Positions 1-10,160 are shown, counted from the stretch's first letter. The stretch: DNA of 44,807 nucleotides from Bacteroidota bacterium (GCA_026709065.1 JAPOTS010000052.1:1-44807); one strand, 5' to 3'. Notes: a model not told the origin generated them from the sequence alone. A program made the numbers and translations.

Positions 1-503
1 AAACTAAGTAATTTTTTCATTAGAATGTGAAATTAGTGAATGATTAACAAACGTACGTAAATATAGTAAAAATGTCTGATCCAAGCAATTGTCAGAGCTC
101 ACTTCACAGATAATTCACAATTCTTTTAAATTGGGCAGTTTTTTCTCGTGATTTGATTCTCCTTAAGTAGCCTGCTTGTATCTATCTTGCGGTTTCATCT
201 GCCTTTACCACAATGCGACCCAGCTTATTTCGCCTGATCGTTCAGCCGTCACTTCCATATCAAATAGATGGCCAAATCATAGTCAGTCAAACCCCATCAT
301 GATCACTTGCTGAGATGACATATTAATGTATGGGACTGATTTTTTGGAATTACATACGGAGTGCCGAGTTGCAATGAAAATAGTGGGGAAGACAAACTGA
401 GATGAGGACACCACAGAAAAGACTCTCAGGGCTATCTGTTTTTATATAACGGAACCCGACAGTGTCGTGACTGTTGAAGAATCTACCCCAAGAACTATGA
501 CCC
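1..503. other. Non-coding left flank
   Basis: No convincing gene is seen here. The stretch is AT-rich at its left end and has several stops in all frames. It presumably holds the promoter of the AAA ATPase that starts at 504, but I could not pick a clear -35/-10 pair. Confidence 0.4.
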
Positions 504-1607
504 ATGCCCCCCACTGATAATCACCATGGCGACCGTGGCCCTAAACCCTATTTCCATGGGCGTAAAAAGATCATTGATGTGTTCAAAGCCGTACTCCATG
601 CGAATAAGCCATCAAAGACGGGTACCACATTTCTGGTTCACGGGGCACCTGGGGCGGGGAAAACAGCCCTACTCGCAGAACTCTGTAAAGTAGCAAAGCG
701 ATGGAAACATGCTCGCATCTCATTGACCGCCTTGCACGACCCAGTCGCAATGGCACAGGCACTTGGGAGGGCGTATGCCATTGACCTCAAGGCTTCTGTT
801 GAGGCAGGAATCATATACGTTAAGGGCGGCATAGTTGAGACGGTTGCAGGGCATGCTACACCCATTGAAATCCTCAAGTGTGCAGCCACCAAGCATGGAC
901 TCATCTTAGTGCTGGACGAAGCCCAAAGGCTCTCTACCTTTGCAGAAGGATCACAGGAGCATGTTCGAGTCAGCGACACACTGGACCTGATCCACAACGG
1001 GGAGTTAGAGATGCCCGTCATGCTGTTGGCGGGCGGGTTAAGCACAACCCTGGATGCGTTCGCGTCTTTTGGCATCTCGCGTTTCACCCGTCAATGCAAA
1101 CCCACGCTGGGGGGCTTGTCCCCACATGATACCAAAACTGTTATCAGAAAATTCCTGCACCACGAGAAGGTGGTGCCCCCTCCGCCCAAATGGATTAATG
1201 CAGTAGCCGAACAAACGCACGGCTGGCCACAGCACATTATTTCCTACGCATCCTCGCTATCCAACCATTTATCTGGCATAACCCCAGACATGTCAGACAA
1301 TGGACTCGGCAGCGTGCTCCAAGCGGGTCAAGAAGAACAGATTGCCTATTACCAAGACAGGTTCAAGGGTATTTTCCCGAGTGCACGCCGTGTGATGGCG
1401 AGACTGTTCGCCAAGAAGCCAACAGGCACGGACATGGACCCTAAATGGATTATTGATGGATTCTCGGAGGCTTACCCCGAGGAAAAAGCAACCGCACTGT
1501 TCAAGCGTGCTCTTGAGCAAGGGATCATTGATGTGCAGATAGATGGGTACTGCAGAATCCCCATCCCCTCGCTACGCTCTTTTCTGATTGATACGTATGG
1601 GCACTAG
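504..1607 (+). CDS. AAA/P-loop ATPase, paralog A (unknown role)
   Basis: A 367-residue ATP-binding protein. Residues 47-54 read GAPGAGKT (Walker A) and 133-140 read LILVLDEA (Walker B), followed by a sensor-1-like strand near 171-180. The C-terminal 100 residues look like a small winged-helix region ending in IPIPSLRSFLIDTYG. The architecture resembles the ORC1/Cdc6- or TniB-like group of AAA ATPases that load partners on DNA or act as regulators, but no partner gene is adjacent. It is clearly homologous along its whole length to the convergent gene at 1883-2995, sharing for example YFHGRK near the N-terminus, the GHA segment near 116 and HGWPQHIISY near 239. Its GC and codon choice look higher than those of the paralog. 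The ATG at 504 is used because the ATG seven bases upstream closes at once in another frame. ATPase activity is likely; the function is not known. Confidence 0.75.
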   Translation: MPPTDNHHGDRGPKPYFHGRKKIIDVFKAVLHANKPSKTGTTFLVHGAPGAGKTALLAELCKVAKRWKHARISLTALHDPVAMAQALGRAYAIDLKASVEAGIIYVKGGIVETVAGHATPIEILKCAATKHGLILVLDEAQRLSTFAEGSQEHVRVSDTLDLIHNGELEMPVMLLAGGLSTTLDAFASFGISRFTRQCKPTLGGLSPHDTKTVIRKFLHHEKVVPPPPKWINAVAEQTHGWPQHIISYASSLSNHLSGITPDMSDNGLGSVLQAGQEEQIAYYQDRFKGIFPSARRVMARLFAKKPTGTDMDPKWIIDGFSEAYPEEKATALFKRALEQGIIDVQIDGYCRIPIPSLRSFLIDTYGH

Positions 1608-1882
1608 CAGGATATTCCGCCGACATCCGAGAGACCCACGCAAAAATAAGAAACGTGACTACGGGAGGCGGTGGCCCCCCGAACGTTGATCCTTCATGCC
1701 CACCTATTTTGGTGCCTCCCCTGTGCCTCGAAAAATCTTTCGCCACTCAGGTAAAGAAGCCCCATTTTTTGCCCTTCCAGTCGGGAGGGTAAATTTTAGT
1801 TGAACACTCCATTCAACCAGTTAAACCAGCTCCCAATAAGATCAGAAGAGTTTTTTGATTGGTTCATTGAGATGGCTTTCTC

Positions 1883-2995
1883 CTAGTTTTGTCCATATTG
1901 ATCCACAAGCCATGAGTGGAGAGAGGGAATGGGGATGCCATAAAGCCCACTGTCGCGCTTATCAATTATTCCTTGCTCAAGCGCTTGCGTGAAGAGATCA
2001 TCCGCTTCTTTTTGAGTAAGGCCACTCTGCTTTAAACCATCTATGATGACTGTACGCTTCGTGGTATGATCTATTGGAACATCCAAAACAGCTCTTGAAA
2101 GAGCTTCCCTCAACTCATTGTCAATATCATGTGCACGCTTTTCATAATACATCTCCCGAGATTTTGCACCCTTTGAAAGCACAAACTCCAATCCCTCATC
2201 TGTCATGAGATGATTGTTTGATTTAAGATACTTCACGGCAGGTGCAATATAGGATATGATGTGCTGGGGCCACCCATGTGCTTGTTCCGCGATGGCCATA
2301 ATCCATGGAAGAGGATCTCCCTGTGCTCTCCCAGCTTTGATAAGCCAGTCTCGGATGACCGCATACTCGGACTCCTTATCAAGCCGCCCAAGTTGCACAG
2401 GACAGTTACGCATAAATCTCGAAATTCCAAGTGAGTTATAAGCCTCCTCAGTTGTTCCCAACCCCGCAGTAAGAAGCACGACCGGACGGCCTATATCTCC
2501 ATTGTGAATCACATCCAATGTATCCCGCACTAAATTTTGCTGATTAGGAGTATTTTTTAGATTTCTTAGGTAATGTGCTTCGTCAAGCACTAAGATCAGG
2601 CCAGTTTTTGGGGCCAAATGCTTGAGTATTTCTTCTGAGCTAGCATGCCCCGCGACACTCTCAACAAACCCACCCTCAACGAACTTTATGCCGCCCTTTA
2701 ATGCATACTCTCTGTCAATTGAGTAAGATTTCACAAGTGCTTGCGCCATTGAGGCGGGAGAATGTAAGTTCTTGATCACAATCTTGGCAACTTCCCATCC
2801 ATCAGACTTTGCCTGTTGAGACAGCACATCAAGTAATGCTGTCTTACCAGCACCCGGAGCTCCTTGTATCAAAAAGGTTGTTCCCTTATTTTTATCTTGA
2901 AAGAGTCTGAGTGCACTCACAAAGGTGATTATGATTTCTTTCCGCCCATGAAAATATTCAGCGGGTCCACGATCAATTATGAAACCTGAGCTCAT
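1883..2995 (-). CDS. AAA/P-loop ATPase, paralog B (unknown role)
   Basis: A 370-residue paralog of the ATPase at 504-1607, facing it tail to tail with about 275 bases between the stops. Walker A GAPGAGKT is at 45-52 and Walker B LILVLDEA at 133-140. The helix with AEQAHGWPQHIISY and the C-terminal IPIPSLHSWLVDQYG segment match the paralog. The two proteins share the motif order and spacing but differ at many surface positions, so this is an old duplication or two separate acquisitions, not a recent copy. No signal peptide or membrane segment is visible, so a cytoplasmic location is expected. The role cannot be read from the sequence; DNA-associated AAA regulators such as TniB-like or ORC1-like proteins are the closest general fit. 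Confidence 0.75.
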   Translation of the reverse strand: MSSGFIIDRGPAEYFHGRKEIIITFVSALRLFQDKNKGTTFLIQGAPGAGKTALLDVLSQQAKSDGWEVAKIVIKNLHSPASMAQALVKSYSIDREYALKGGIKFVEGGFVESVAGHASSEEILKHLAPKTGLILVLDEAHYLRNLKNTPNQQNLVRDTLDVIHNGDIGRPVVLLTAGLGTTEEAYNSLGISRFMRNCPVQLGRLDKESEYAVIRDWLIKAGRAQGDPLPWIMAIAEQAHGWPQHIISYIAPAVKYLKSNNHLMTDEGLEFVLSKGAKSREMYYEKRAHDIDNELREALSRAVLDVPIDHTTKRTVIIDGLKQSGLTQKEADDLFTQALEQGIIDKRDSGLYGIPIPSLHSWLVDQYGQN

Positions 2996-3488
2996 ATAAC
3001 TTAAATTATTGAATAGTTGCTATTGCCAAATCAACTCAATACCCACGCATTAGTTCAGTCCTCAAATCATCTAGATATCCTTTGCAACAGGACAGATATG
3101 CAACGTTCATACCATTCATGGTTTCATATCTCTCTATGTAGTGCGAGTATGGATGCAGAGATGGGCAATGCATCATCCACAGAGTGGAATCCTGTTGAAT
3201 ACCTCTTTTTCAGTAAAGCCTTCAAGACTAGAGTAGTCTCTGGGTAACCATGAATACTGTGCCAGATCAGCTACGCACTATCCACTAAGACCAAACTTAC
3301 AATCACCGCCGAAATGTTAGAAAAATATAGGAAAGGAATAAAAATCAGTCAGAAAAAATTGACAATCTTAACATTTAATACAACTCTGTCTGGACGGGAG
3401 GAACACACCACAAAGCCAAGATAAAGATTCAAATCAGCATATGATTTGAAAGCCTCTGATGAGATGCTATTTTTTTGCCAACACTTTC
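2996..3488. other. Intergenic region between ATPase and RND operon
   Basis: It lies upstream of the minus-strand ATPase and downstream of the minus-strand RND pump. A 76-codon plus-strand frame at 3017-3247 has no recognisable features and is not called. No strong terminator hairpin was found. Confidence 0.4.
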
Positions 3489-6400
3489 CTATCTGTAGCG
3501 AATCCTAAAGAATACACAGTAAAGTGCCGGCACAAGACCAAGCGTTAAGATCGTAGCAAAAATTAGCCCAAACATGATCGCAACCGCCATAGATACAAAA
3601 AGAGGATCCCCTCCCAACCACAGAGGAATTAGACCGCCTACAGTCGTACAAGTCGTCAATACAATGGGACGTAAACGACGCTGAGCGGCTTCAATGATTG
3701 CAGGTCCAGGGGCAAATCCATTTTCTTCAATCTCAATACGGATCCGATCAATTAAAACAATTGCATTGTTGATCACAATTCCTGCCAATGAAATCAGTCC
3801 TAATAAGGTCATAAATCCAAAGGGTTGACGGGCAATTATCAGGCCAATTGCAACCCCTGCGAGGCCAAGTGGAATGGTAAGTAAAATGATGAGAGGCTTA
3901 CGTATTGAGTTAAACTGTCCAACCAATAAGATAAGGATCAAGAGTCCAGCCAAGGGAAGTTTATCTGCGATGGCAGCATTGGCTTCGGCTGAGCTTTCAA
4001 ACGTCCCCCCGATCTCATATGTATATCCAAGTGGCCAAGCATCTTGCTGCTCTGCAAGCCAAGGAGCCAGTTCAGCGATCACCGAAAAGGCCGTCGCACC
4101 AGATGTTGGATCAAGACCTGACAATACCGAGAGCGTTTTGGAGCGATTCCGTCGAAGAATTTTAGAAGGCTCAAACGTAAGCGAAATATCGGCAACCTGA
4201 CTTAAAGCGACATTCTGGCCAGATTGAGCATACACATTAATTGATTCAAGTTTGCCGATATCATCTCTATCCCCGACTTCAGAACGTAACACTACAGGAA
4301 TTGCCTCAGTCCCCTCACGGTATTGCGTGACGACAGAACCTGAGAGTGCAGTTTGTAGCGAAATCGCAATGTCTTGATTGGTAATCCCTGCTCTCTCTGC
4401 CTGCGCCTCGTTAATTTCAACAACCAATTTTTTGGTTTGCTCTCCCCAATTATCGGAGATATTTCGGGTACCAGAAATAGAATTCAATTTATCCTTCACT
4501 TCATCCGCCAATTCAAATAAGATACCCTGGTCTGGCCCATAGAGTCGAATCCCAATAGGGTTCGCATCACCAGGGCCAGATGCCAGTTGCTTGATTGAAG
4601 TTTTGATTTCAGGGTAATTTGTATCAACATATTGTCGTAAACGATCCATTGAGGTCATCAACGATTCTGAATTTGTTGCATTACCTATCAAGACGGCCTG
4701 GCCTGGCCGAGGCTCAGTAGGATTGTAACCCAATGTGAATCGAGGAATTCCTCCACCGATAAAGAAAGCCCAATTACGAAGCCCCTCCCGTGATTCATTT
4801 GCCGACAACTCATTGATGGCAAACGTCTCAATATCATGAATGGCTTCTTCGGTGTAACCAAATGAGGTCCCATAGGGAAGCTCAAAATCTCCAGTAAACA
4901 ATAGCTCTCGACTATTGGGAAAGAAATTTTGCTCAACGAATCCAAAAAGTACAATGGTTAGAATCAGAATCCCAACAGCACCACCAATCGTAACAAATGG
5001 ACGTCTTAATAGTAGCTGTAAGAATGCCCGATAGCGCTGATAAAAAGGAGTATCATATTGATTTTCATCTGACTCCTCTTCAGGGTTTGATTCACGCCTG
5101 CCTTTGACTCTTAAATAGATCACACATAAAAGAGGAATCATAGTCAGAGATAAAACCCATGACGAGAGAAGCGCAATCGCAATGACCTGTGCAAGTGGGG
5201 CAGTATATTCTCCAACTGCACTCTCGGCAAGAACGATCGGAAGGAATGCAGCAATTGTAGTTAGTGACGAGACCAACAGAGGCACGCGGAGCTCTTTTGT
5301 GGAGGCTAATGCTGCAGTTCGCGGAGAGTCTCCTGACTCCATACGAACAAGAATGGACTCACTCATGACGATTGCGTTATCAACAAGCAACCCTAATGCA
5401 ATGATCAACGAAACCAACGACATCTTATCCATGCCGATTCCGAGGAATTGCATGATCATTAATGTGGCTAAGATCGTCATAGGGATTAATGATGCCACCA
5501 CTAATCCTGTCCGTAGCCCTAAAAAAATGAGCATGCATGCCAAAACAATTCCAACCGCTTGAGGAATGGAAGTCACAAAAGTCGATATCGCACGATCCAC
5601 CACACCAGGCTGGAATGATAGAATATCAAAAGAAACACCAATCGGGTACTGTTGCTCAAGGTCTGCAATCGTAGCAGTGATGTTCTCACCTAATTGGATG
5701 ATATTACCCCCTGTTCGCATTGAAATCCCCAAAACCAAAGCCTCATGACCGTTCGCACGAATCCGAACTTGCGGGGGCTCCGCATATCCGCGTTCTACCT
5801 CAGCAACATCACCCAAGAATACAGTCTCCCCTGTGCCAGGTAGCGAAATTAAAGTTTGGCGAATATCCTCAACGGAAGTAAAGTTTCCAGTCGGCTCCAA
5901 TACAATTCGCTCAACTCCAGTTTCCACCTGTCCACCAGAGATGATGATATTACTTGATTGTAGAATGTTTTGTAGTTGAGCTGCCGAGAGTCCTAAGCCA
6001 GATAGACGTGCATTGTCAAAATTCACATAAATCCGCTCTTGTTGAATTCCTCGGATGTCAACTTTTGCAACATCATCAATCTTGAGAAAGATATCTCGCA
6101 CTTGCTCAGCAATTTCTTTCTTCTCTGTTGCAGAAAATCCGTCAGCTGTAAGGGCAATCACCGTACCATATAACTCCCCTAGTTGGTCATCAACAAACGG
6201 AACGACTCCCTGAGGCAATTCACTCGTAACACTCTCAACCTTACGTCGTAGTAAATTCCAAACAGGAGGCAAATCGTTTACTGTTTCTTGTAGAGATACA
6301 GTAATGATTGATAATCCAGTACGAGATTCACTGCTAATATTTTTCACCTCAGGAATCTCTTGAATCACCCGCTCAATCCGATCGGTCACCAACAGTTCAA

Positions 6401-6575
6401 CACGTTCAGGACTTGCACCTGGAAACTGAGCCGTTACAATTGCATTGCGGATTAGAAACCCTGGATCTTCCGCACGGGGAAGCTCCAGATAAGCCGTGAT
6501 ACCAGACAGCGTAATCACTGTCAGTAGCACAAAGGTGGCCACACGGTTATCAATGGCGTACCGAGTAATATTCAT
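3489..6575 (-). CDS. RND efflux permease (AcrB/HAE1-like)
   Basis: A 1028-residue inner-membrane pump of the resistance-nodulation-division superfamily, the usual length for AcrB-like proteins. It exports small molecules from the periplasm or inner membrane using the proton gradient, as a trimer docked to the adaptor and the TolC-type channel encoded just upstream. The N-terminal helix is followed by the porter domain, the TM2-6 block (about 335-490), a second porter half and the TM8-12 block. In TM4 the relay motif reads GLLVDNAIV, with D399 kept and Asn at 400 where AcrB has a second Asp. In TM10 the position of AcrB Lys940 is Asn936 (GIVINNAIV). This is a variant proton relay also found in other RND branches. 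It is last in the operon, 7 bases after the adaptor stop. The substrate is unknown. Confidence 0.93.
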   Translation of the reverse strand: MNITRYAIDNRVATFVLLTVITLSGITAYLELPRAEDPGFLIRNAIVTAQFPGASPERVELLVTDRIERVIQEIPEVKNISSESRTGLSIITVSLQETVNDLPPVWNLLRRKVESVTSELPQGVVPFVDDQLGELYGTVIALTADGFSATEKKEIAEQVRDIFLKIDDVAKVDIRGIQQERIYVNFDNARLSGLGLSAAQLQNILQSSNIIISGGQVETGVERIVLEPTGNFTSVEDIRQTLISLPGTGETVFLGDVAEVERGYAEPPQVRIRANGHEALVLGISMRTGGNIIQLGENITATIADLEQQYPIGVSFDILSFQPGVVDRAISTFVTSIPQAVGIVLACMLIFLGLRTGLVVASLIPMTILATLMIMQFLGIGMDKMSLVSLIIALGLLVDNAIVMSESILVRMESGDSPRTAALASTKELRVPLLVSSLTTIAAFLPIVLAESAVGEYTAPLAQVIAIALLSSWVLSLTMIPLLCVIYLRVKGRRESNPEEESDENQYDTPFYQRYRAFLQLLLRRPFVTIGGAVGILILTIVLFGFVEQNFFPNSRELLFTGDFELPYGTSFGYTEEAIHDIETFAINELSANESREGLRNWAFFIGGGIPRFTLGYNPTEPRPGQAVLIGNATNSESLMTSMDRLRQYVDTNYPEIKTSIKQLASGPGDANPIGIRLYGPDQGILFELADEVKDKLNSISGTRNISDNWGEQTKKLVVEINEAQAERAGITNQDIAISLQTALSGSVVTQYREGTEAIPVVLRSEVGDRDDIGKLESINVYAQSGQNVALSQVADISLTFEPSKILRRNRSKTLSVLSGLDPTSGATAFSVIAELAPWLAEQQDAWPLGYTYEIGGTFESSAEANAAIADKLPLAGLLILILLVGQFNSIRKPLIILLTIPLGLAGVAIGLIIARQPFGFMTLLGLISLAGIVINNAIVLIDRIRIEIEENGFAPGPAIIEAAQRRLRPIVLTTCTTVGGLIPLWLGGDPLFVSMAVAIMFGLIFATILTLGLVPALYCVFFRIRYR

Positions 6576-6582
6576 TCAGTCA

Positions 6583-7704
6583 TCAGAGGTCAAGGAGACG
6601 AACGTTCTGTCCATTCACCAGAGTTGCCAGCCCCGCAGTTGCCACATACTCATTAGCGCTAACTCCATTAAGGATTTCTATACCGTCTGGGGTTAGTGAA
6701 CCAGTTGAAACAGTTCGACGCTCAGCAGTCGCAACTCCTTGAGCATCAACCTGAGAGAGCACAAAGACAAAACGTCCCGATTGATCCTGTTGAACCGCCT
6801 GAGGTGGGACGAAGACACCAGAGGAATCAGAGAGTACATCGATCAGAAACGTAACCTCAGCGGCCATTCCGGGGCGGACACCGACCAAATCGTCATCTCC
6901 GTAAAGCCGTACAATTACGGGAAAGCCTCCAGCTCCAGAAGCAGCAGATCCTACCTCTGTTACCACTGAGTTCAGTGATCTAGACGCAAGCGCCCCAAAG
7001 ACGACCTCTGCTGTATCACCAGCAGCGACACCCCCGATAAATACCTCTGGAACCGTGACTTGTACCTCTGGATTTTGATCGGTATCAATGAGAACGACCA
7101 CAGTTTGACCTATACCCACTGTTTCGTTGACATCAACGTTTACTTGGCTAATGGATCCATTAATTGGGGCGATGAGTTGAGAGTAGGCGACCTGTTGCTG
7201 TGCGAGGCGGAGAGCAGTCTCAGCGGACACCTCAGATGCATTGGCAGATTCAAAAGAGGCACGAATGGCATCTAGATCGCTCATTGATGTATTTCCACTT
7301 TCGTAAAGTGCAACGACGCGCTCATAGTTTGCCTTCGCATTGCGTGACTGTGCACGGGCTTGGGCCAGACCTGCCTCGGCCTGTTGTTGGCGCAGAACCA
7401 AATCACCTGAGTCAAGCCGAACAAGGACTTGGCCTCTACGAACTTGACTCCCGACATCAATCTCAACAGATGTCACTATCCCAGACACACGGAACGCAAG
7501 ATCCTGTTCCGATGCTGCCCGAGCAACACCTGGGAAGGTTCGGGTTAGCTGATTGCCAGCAACGGTTGCCACCGCGTATCGGACGGGCCGAATGATTGGG
7601 CTGGTGTCCTCTTGTTGATTTCCACAGCCGGTTAGGGATAAGCCGCTGACAATCATAAGCAGTGTGGCAATCCATTGATAATAGGGTATGTTTTTATGGT
7701 TCAT
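6583..7704 (-). CDS. RND periplasmic adaptor lipoprotein (HlyD/AcrA-like)
   Basis: A 373-residue membrane-fusion protein that links the RND pump to the outer-membrane channel. The N-terminus has a lipoprotein signal with lipobox LTGC, so Cys27 should be lipidated and anchor the protein to a membrane from the periplasmic side. A barrel-sandwich (biotinyl-lipoyl-like) half motif near 68-95 (FRVSGIVTSVEIDVGSQVRR) is followed by an alpha-hairpin of about 70 residues rich in Ala and Gln, then the second lipoyl half with APINGSISQVNVDVNE, and a beta-barrel/MP domain at the C-terminus. The start overlaps the stop of the upstream fusion protein by 4 bases (ATGA), so translation is probably coupled. 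The ordering adaptor-then-pump is typical of HAE-type systems. Confidence 0.93.
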   Translation of the reverse strand: MNHKNIPYYQWIATLLMIVSGLSLTGCGNQQEDTSPIIRPVRYAVATVAGNQLTRTFPGVARAASEQDLAFRVSGIVTSVEIDVGSQVRRGQVLVRLDSGDLVLRQQQAEAGLAQARAQSRNAKANYERVVALYESGNTSMSDLDAIRASFESANASEVSAETALRLAQQQVAYSQLIAPINGSISQVNVDVNETVGIGQTVVVLIDTDQNPEVQVTVPEVFIGGVAAGDTAEVVFGALASRSLNSVVTEVGSAASGAGGFPVIVRLYGDDDLVGVRPGMAAEVTFLIDVLSDSSGVFVPPQAVQQDQSGRFVFVLSQVDAQGVATAERRTVSTGSLTPDGIEILNGVSANEYVATAGLATLVNGQNVRLLDL

Positions 7705-10160
7705 CGTGCTTGCTCTAAAGCTTGGATGTGTATGTCCAGTTGTTCAATAAAGTTAGCTCTTTCTTCGGGGGATGAGAATGCTTCAAATTGTCCTACGGCA
7801 CGCTCAACTCTCTTCAAGTTAATAAGATAATCAAAGATGGCATTGGTGACTCCTCGCTGACTAATGAGAGCATTCGTCTGTGCTTGAAGAAGATCAACAA
7901 CATTCACTAGTCCTTGTTCATAGGCATCAGTAACAATATCCAATGACTGGCGAGCGGTCTCAGCCGCTGATTCACTTTCGCGGACGACAGCCAAACTAGT
8001 CGCGGCAAATTGAAGCTGAGCGCGAAGATTCTGTTCTATCCCTCGGGACGCTAATTCACGTTGAAGCTGCAATTGAATGAGTCTGGACTTGGATTGATTA
8101 CGCCGTGCATATCGGGCGTTTCCTTGAAAAAGAGGTAGACTCACTGAGACACCTGCTGACCATGGAAAATTAGGAGATTCGGTTGCAGGAAAACCAGTAG
8201 AGGGGGCTTCACTTCCAGCCCCTTCACGTAGGAGATTAGTTGACAAATTGCCCTGAAGTGCAACCGACGGAAGATAAAACGTTTGACGTGTAGACGATAC
8301 GATAAACTCTTGAGCTGCAATGGCAGCATCAAGGCTCCGAATTTCTGGGGAAGCATTAATTGCAACCTCTGATAAGAAGTTCGCCAGTATATTAAATCTG
8401 GATATCTCGGAGAGGTAAGTCGTAGACAGGCTGCCTTCAAGGAGAGCGCGTCCCTCTAAGTCAGATTCTGGTGTAGTGAATGGTTCATTAAGAGGTCGAT
8501 TAAGAATTTGGTTCAGAGCCGTTTCAGCAACAGAGCGTTGAGCAAAAGCCGAGATTCTGTCAGCCCGTCGTCTGGATAATTCACTCGTGAGTCGGAGACG
8601 TTCGCCAGGCCCGGCCGTTCCAATCCGCTCTCTCTGCTCAGCCATTTGTAATGAAGTGAGAGTGAGTTCAAGATTGTCTTGTTGCACTTGCTCAAGGGTT
8701 TTCGTTCGCAAGAGATTTAGATACGCTTCGGCTGCCTGTAGTACCACATCAAGTTCAACGGTTTCCCGAGATTGCTCTCTGGATTGCTGAAGAGATTTCT
8801 GAGCAGATAAGTTGGCATTTGCTCCAGGAGAATACAGCAATTGCTGAAAGGTGAGACGGCTATCAACCGAATGCTGCGGTTGCATGCCAAAGGATGATTC
8901 GGCCACCTCTTTAGAGACGGTGGTTCCTGTCCCTGCAATCTCCAACTGAGGAAGTAGCCCCGAACGTGCAATTCTTACATCTTCTAATCCTACAGCGACT
9001 ACTTGATCCTCTATGGCTAATTCCAAATTAGCCATGCGCGCCTCTTCCATCACGCTTAGGAGCGTGACAGAGCGCTGTATATTCTCTGGGGTTTCAAAGA
9101 GTCTACGCGCATCTAGTGCAAGATTCAGTGGAGGCACAATCGACAGGCTATTGAGTGTGCGCATATTGATCACTAAATCTTCATTTGTGGGGAAGGTTAC
9201 AGGGATTTGACTTGGGTCATCACCAAGAAGGATTCTGTAGATATTGAGTGCGACCCTTCTCGAAAATTGCTGCACATTGATGGATTCAAGTGAGGCGGCA
9301 ATCCCTTTCTCAACATCAGTAGCCGTATAAGAAAATGATGGTAGTCCACGCGCGGTAAGCGCCTGTGCAAGGCGCTGAAATTCATTGATATTCAATTGAG
9401 GTAATGGAGTCAGGTAGACTGCATCAATATCGTCACTCATCTGCTCAAGGGTACCAGAAGTAGTTGCGCCGACAGGTACAGGCACCAGCACAATGTCTTG
9501 CTCTAAGGCAGATTCGACAACATGATTAATAAAGGCTTCGTATGTGATAATCAATACCTCGTCAATCAACAGAGCAACCTTTTCAAAATAGCTAAGCTCA
9601 CGAAATTTGAGTAGATCCCTGATGATTGAACCAGATGGCGGGGCAATATAGGTGAGGTTCTCCACTCCACTTGTACCGTTAGTTTCTGGAAATCCCTGAA
9701 ATGCCGCATCAAAGATACCCCCAGCAATGACGGGTTTTGGCCATGGAGCCCCACGGACTGCAATATCGGATGCAATGATTCCTAAGGTCACGATCATTGT
9801 AACCTCCTCGTCTACCATCAACTCCAGAAGCGCACCCTGTACATCGCTAGATGTGATAAATTGAATATTGGGAAACGAAACACTGAATTCGTCTCGCACG
9901 AGCATCCCTAATTCCTGTTGAGTTAGGTCTCTTATTTCTGTTGCCAATGCGTTGGCAGAATCAGCGATAAATGCAATATGAGATGTAGGAGTTTCAATCT
10001 CTAATTCCTGCGCCTTAACATTGATGACTACAAGGCAGAGCAAGAAGGTGGTCCACACAGTTCGGATGTGCTCAGCCGTCTGATGAATTTTGAAAAAATT
10101 CATTGATAGTGTGAATTTACTTTTGGATTGTGGGATAGAATCTATGGAATCAGTCCGCAT
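7701..10160 (-). CDS. TolC-type outer-membrane efflux protein fused to an ABC_sub_bind-like domain
   Basis: An 819-residue protein with two parts. Residues about 58-345 look like a periplasmic binding protein of the ABC_sub_bind type (Pfam PF04392): HIAFIADSA opens the first Rossmann-like lobe, with a second lobe containing VYLTPLPQLNINEFQ and GLPSFSYTATDVEKGIAAS. Residues about 380-800 are a TolC family channel with two repeats of long Gln/Ala/Leu/Arg-rich helices, each followed by a beta-strand pair; the second reads SAGVSVSLPLFQGN and the last helices include YEQGLVNVVDLLQAQT. Residues 1-50 carry a long n-region and a hydrophobic core ending in VKA before QELE, a likely signal peptide. The ATG at 10160 has a good Shine-Dalgarno AAGGAG eight bases upstream; an internal Met20 is an alternative. 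It is first in the operon and should form the channel for the pump. TolC proteins are normally near 450 residues, so the fused sensor-like lobe is unusual. Confidence 0.88.
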   Translation of the reverse strand: MRTDSIDSIPQSKSKFTLSMNFFKIHQTAEHIRTVWTTFLLCLVVINVKAQELEIETPTSHIAFIADSANALATEIRDLTQQELGMLVRDEFSVSFPNIQFITSSDVQGALLELMVDEEVTMIVTLGIIASDIAVRGAPWPKPVIAGGIFDAAFQGFPETNGTSGVENLTYIAPPSGSIIRDLLKFRELSYFEKVALLIDEVLIITYEAFINHVVESALEQDIVLVPVPVGATTSGTLEQMSDDIDAVYLTPLPQLNINEFQRLAQALTARGLPSFSYTATDVEKGIAASLESINVQQFSRRVALNIYRILLGDDPSQIPVTFPTNEDLVINMRTLNSLSIVPPLNLALDARRLFETPENIQRSVTLLSVMEEARMANLELAIEDQVVAVGLEDVRIARSGLLPQLEIAGTGTTVSKEVAESSFGMQPQHSVDSRLTFQQLLYSPGANANLSAQKSLQQSREQSRETVELDVVLQAAEAYLNLLRTKTLEQVQQDNLELTLTSLQMAEQRERIGTAGPGERLRLTSELSRRRADRISAFAQRSVAETALNQILNRPLNEPFTTPESDLEGRALLEGSLSTTYLSEISRFNILANFLSEVAINASPEIRSLDAAIAAQEFIVSSTRQTFYLPSVALQGNLSTNLLREGAGSEAPSTGFPATESPNFPWSAGVSVSLPLFQGNARYARRNQSKSRLIQLQLQRELASRGIEQNLRAQLQFAATSLAVVRESESAAETARQSLDIVTDAYEQGLVNVVDLLQAQTNALISQRGVTNAIFDYLINLKRVERAVGQFEAFSSPEERANFIEQLDIHIQALEQAR

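Noticed and set aside
3017-3247. 76-codon plus-strand frame upstream of the minus-strand ATPase
   Set aside because: No motif, no Shine-Dalgarno site, and a composition like the surrounding non-coding sequence.
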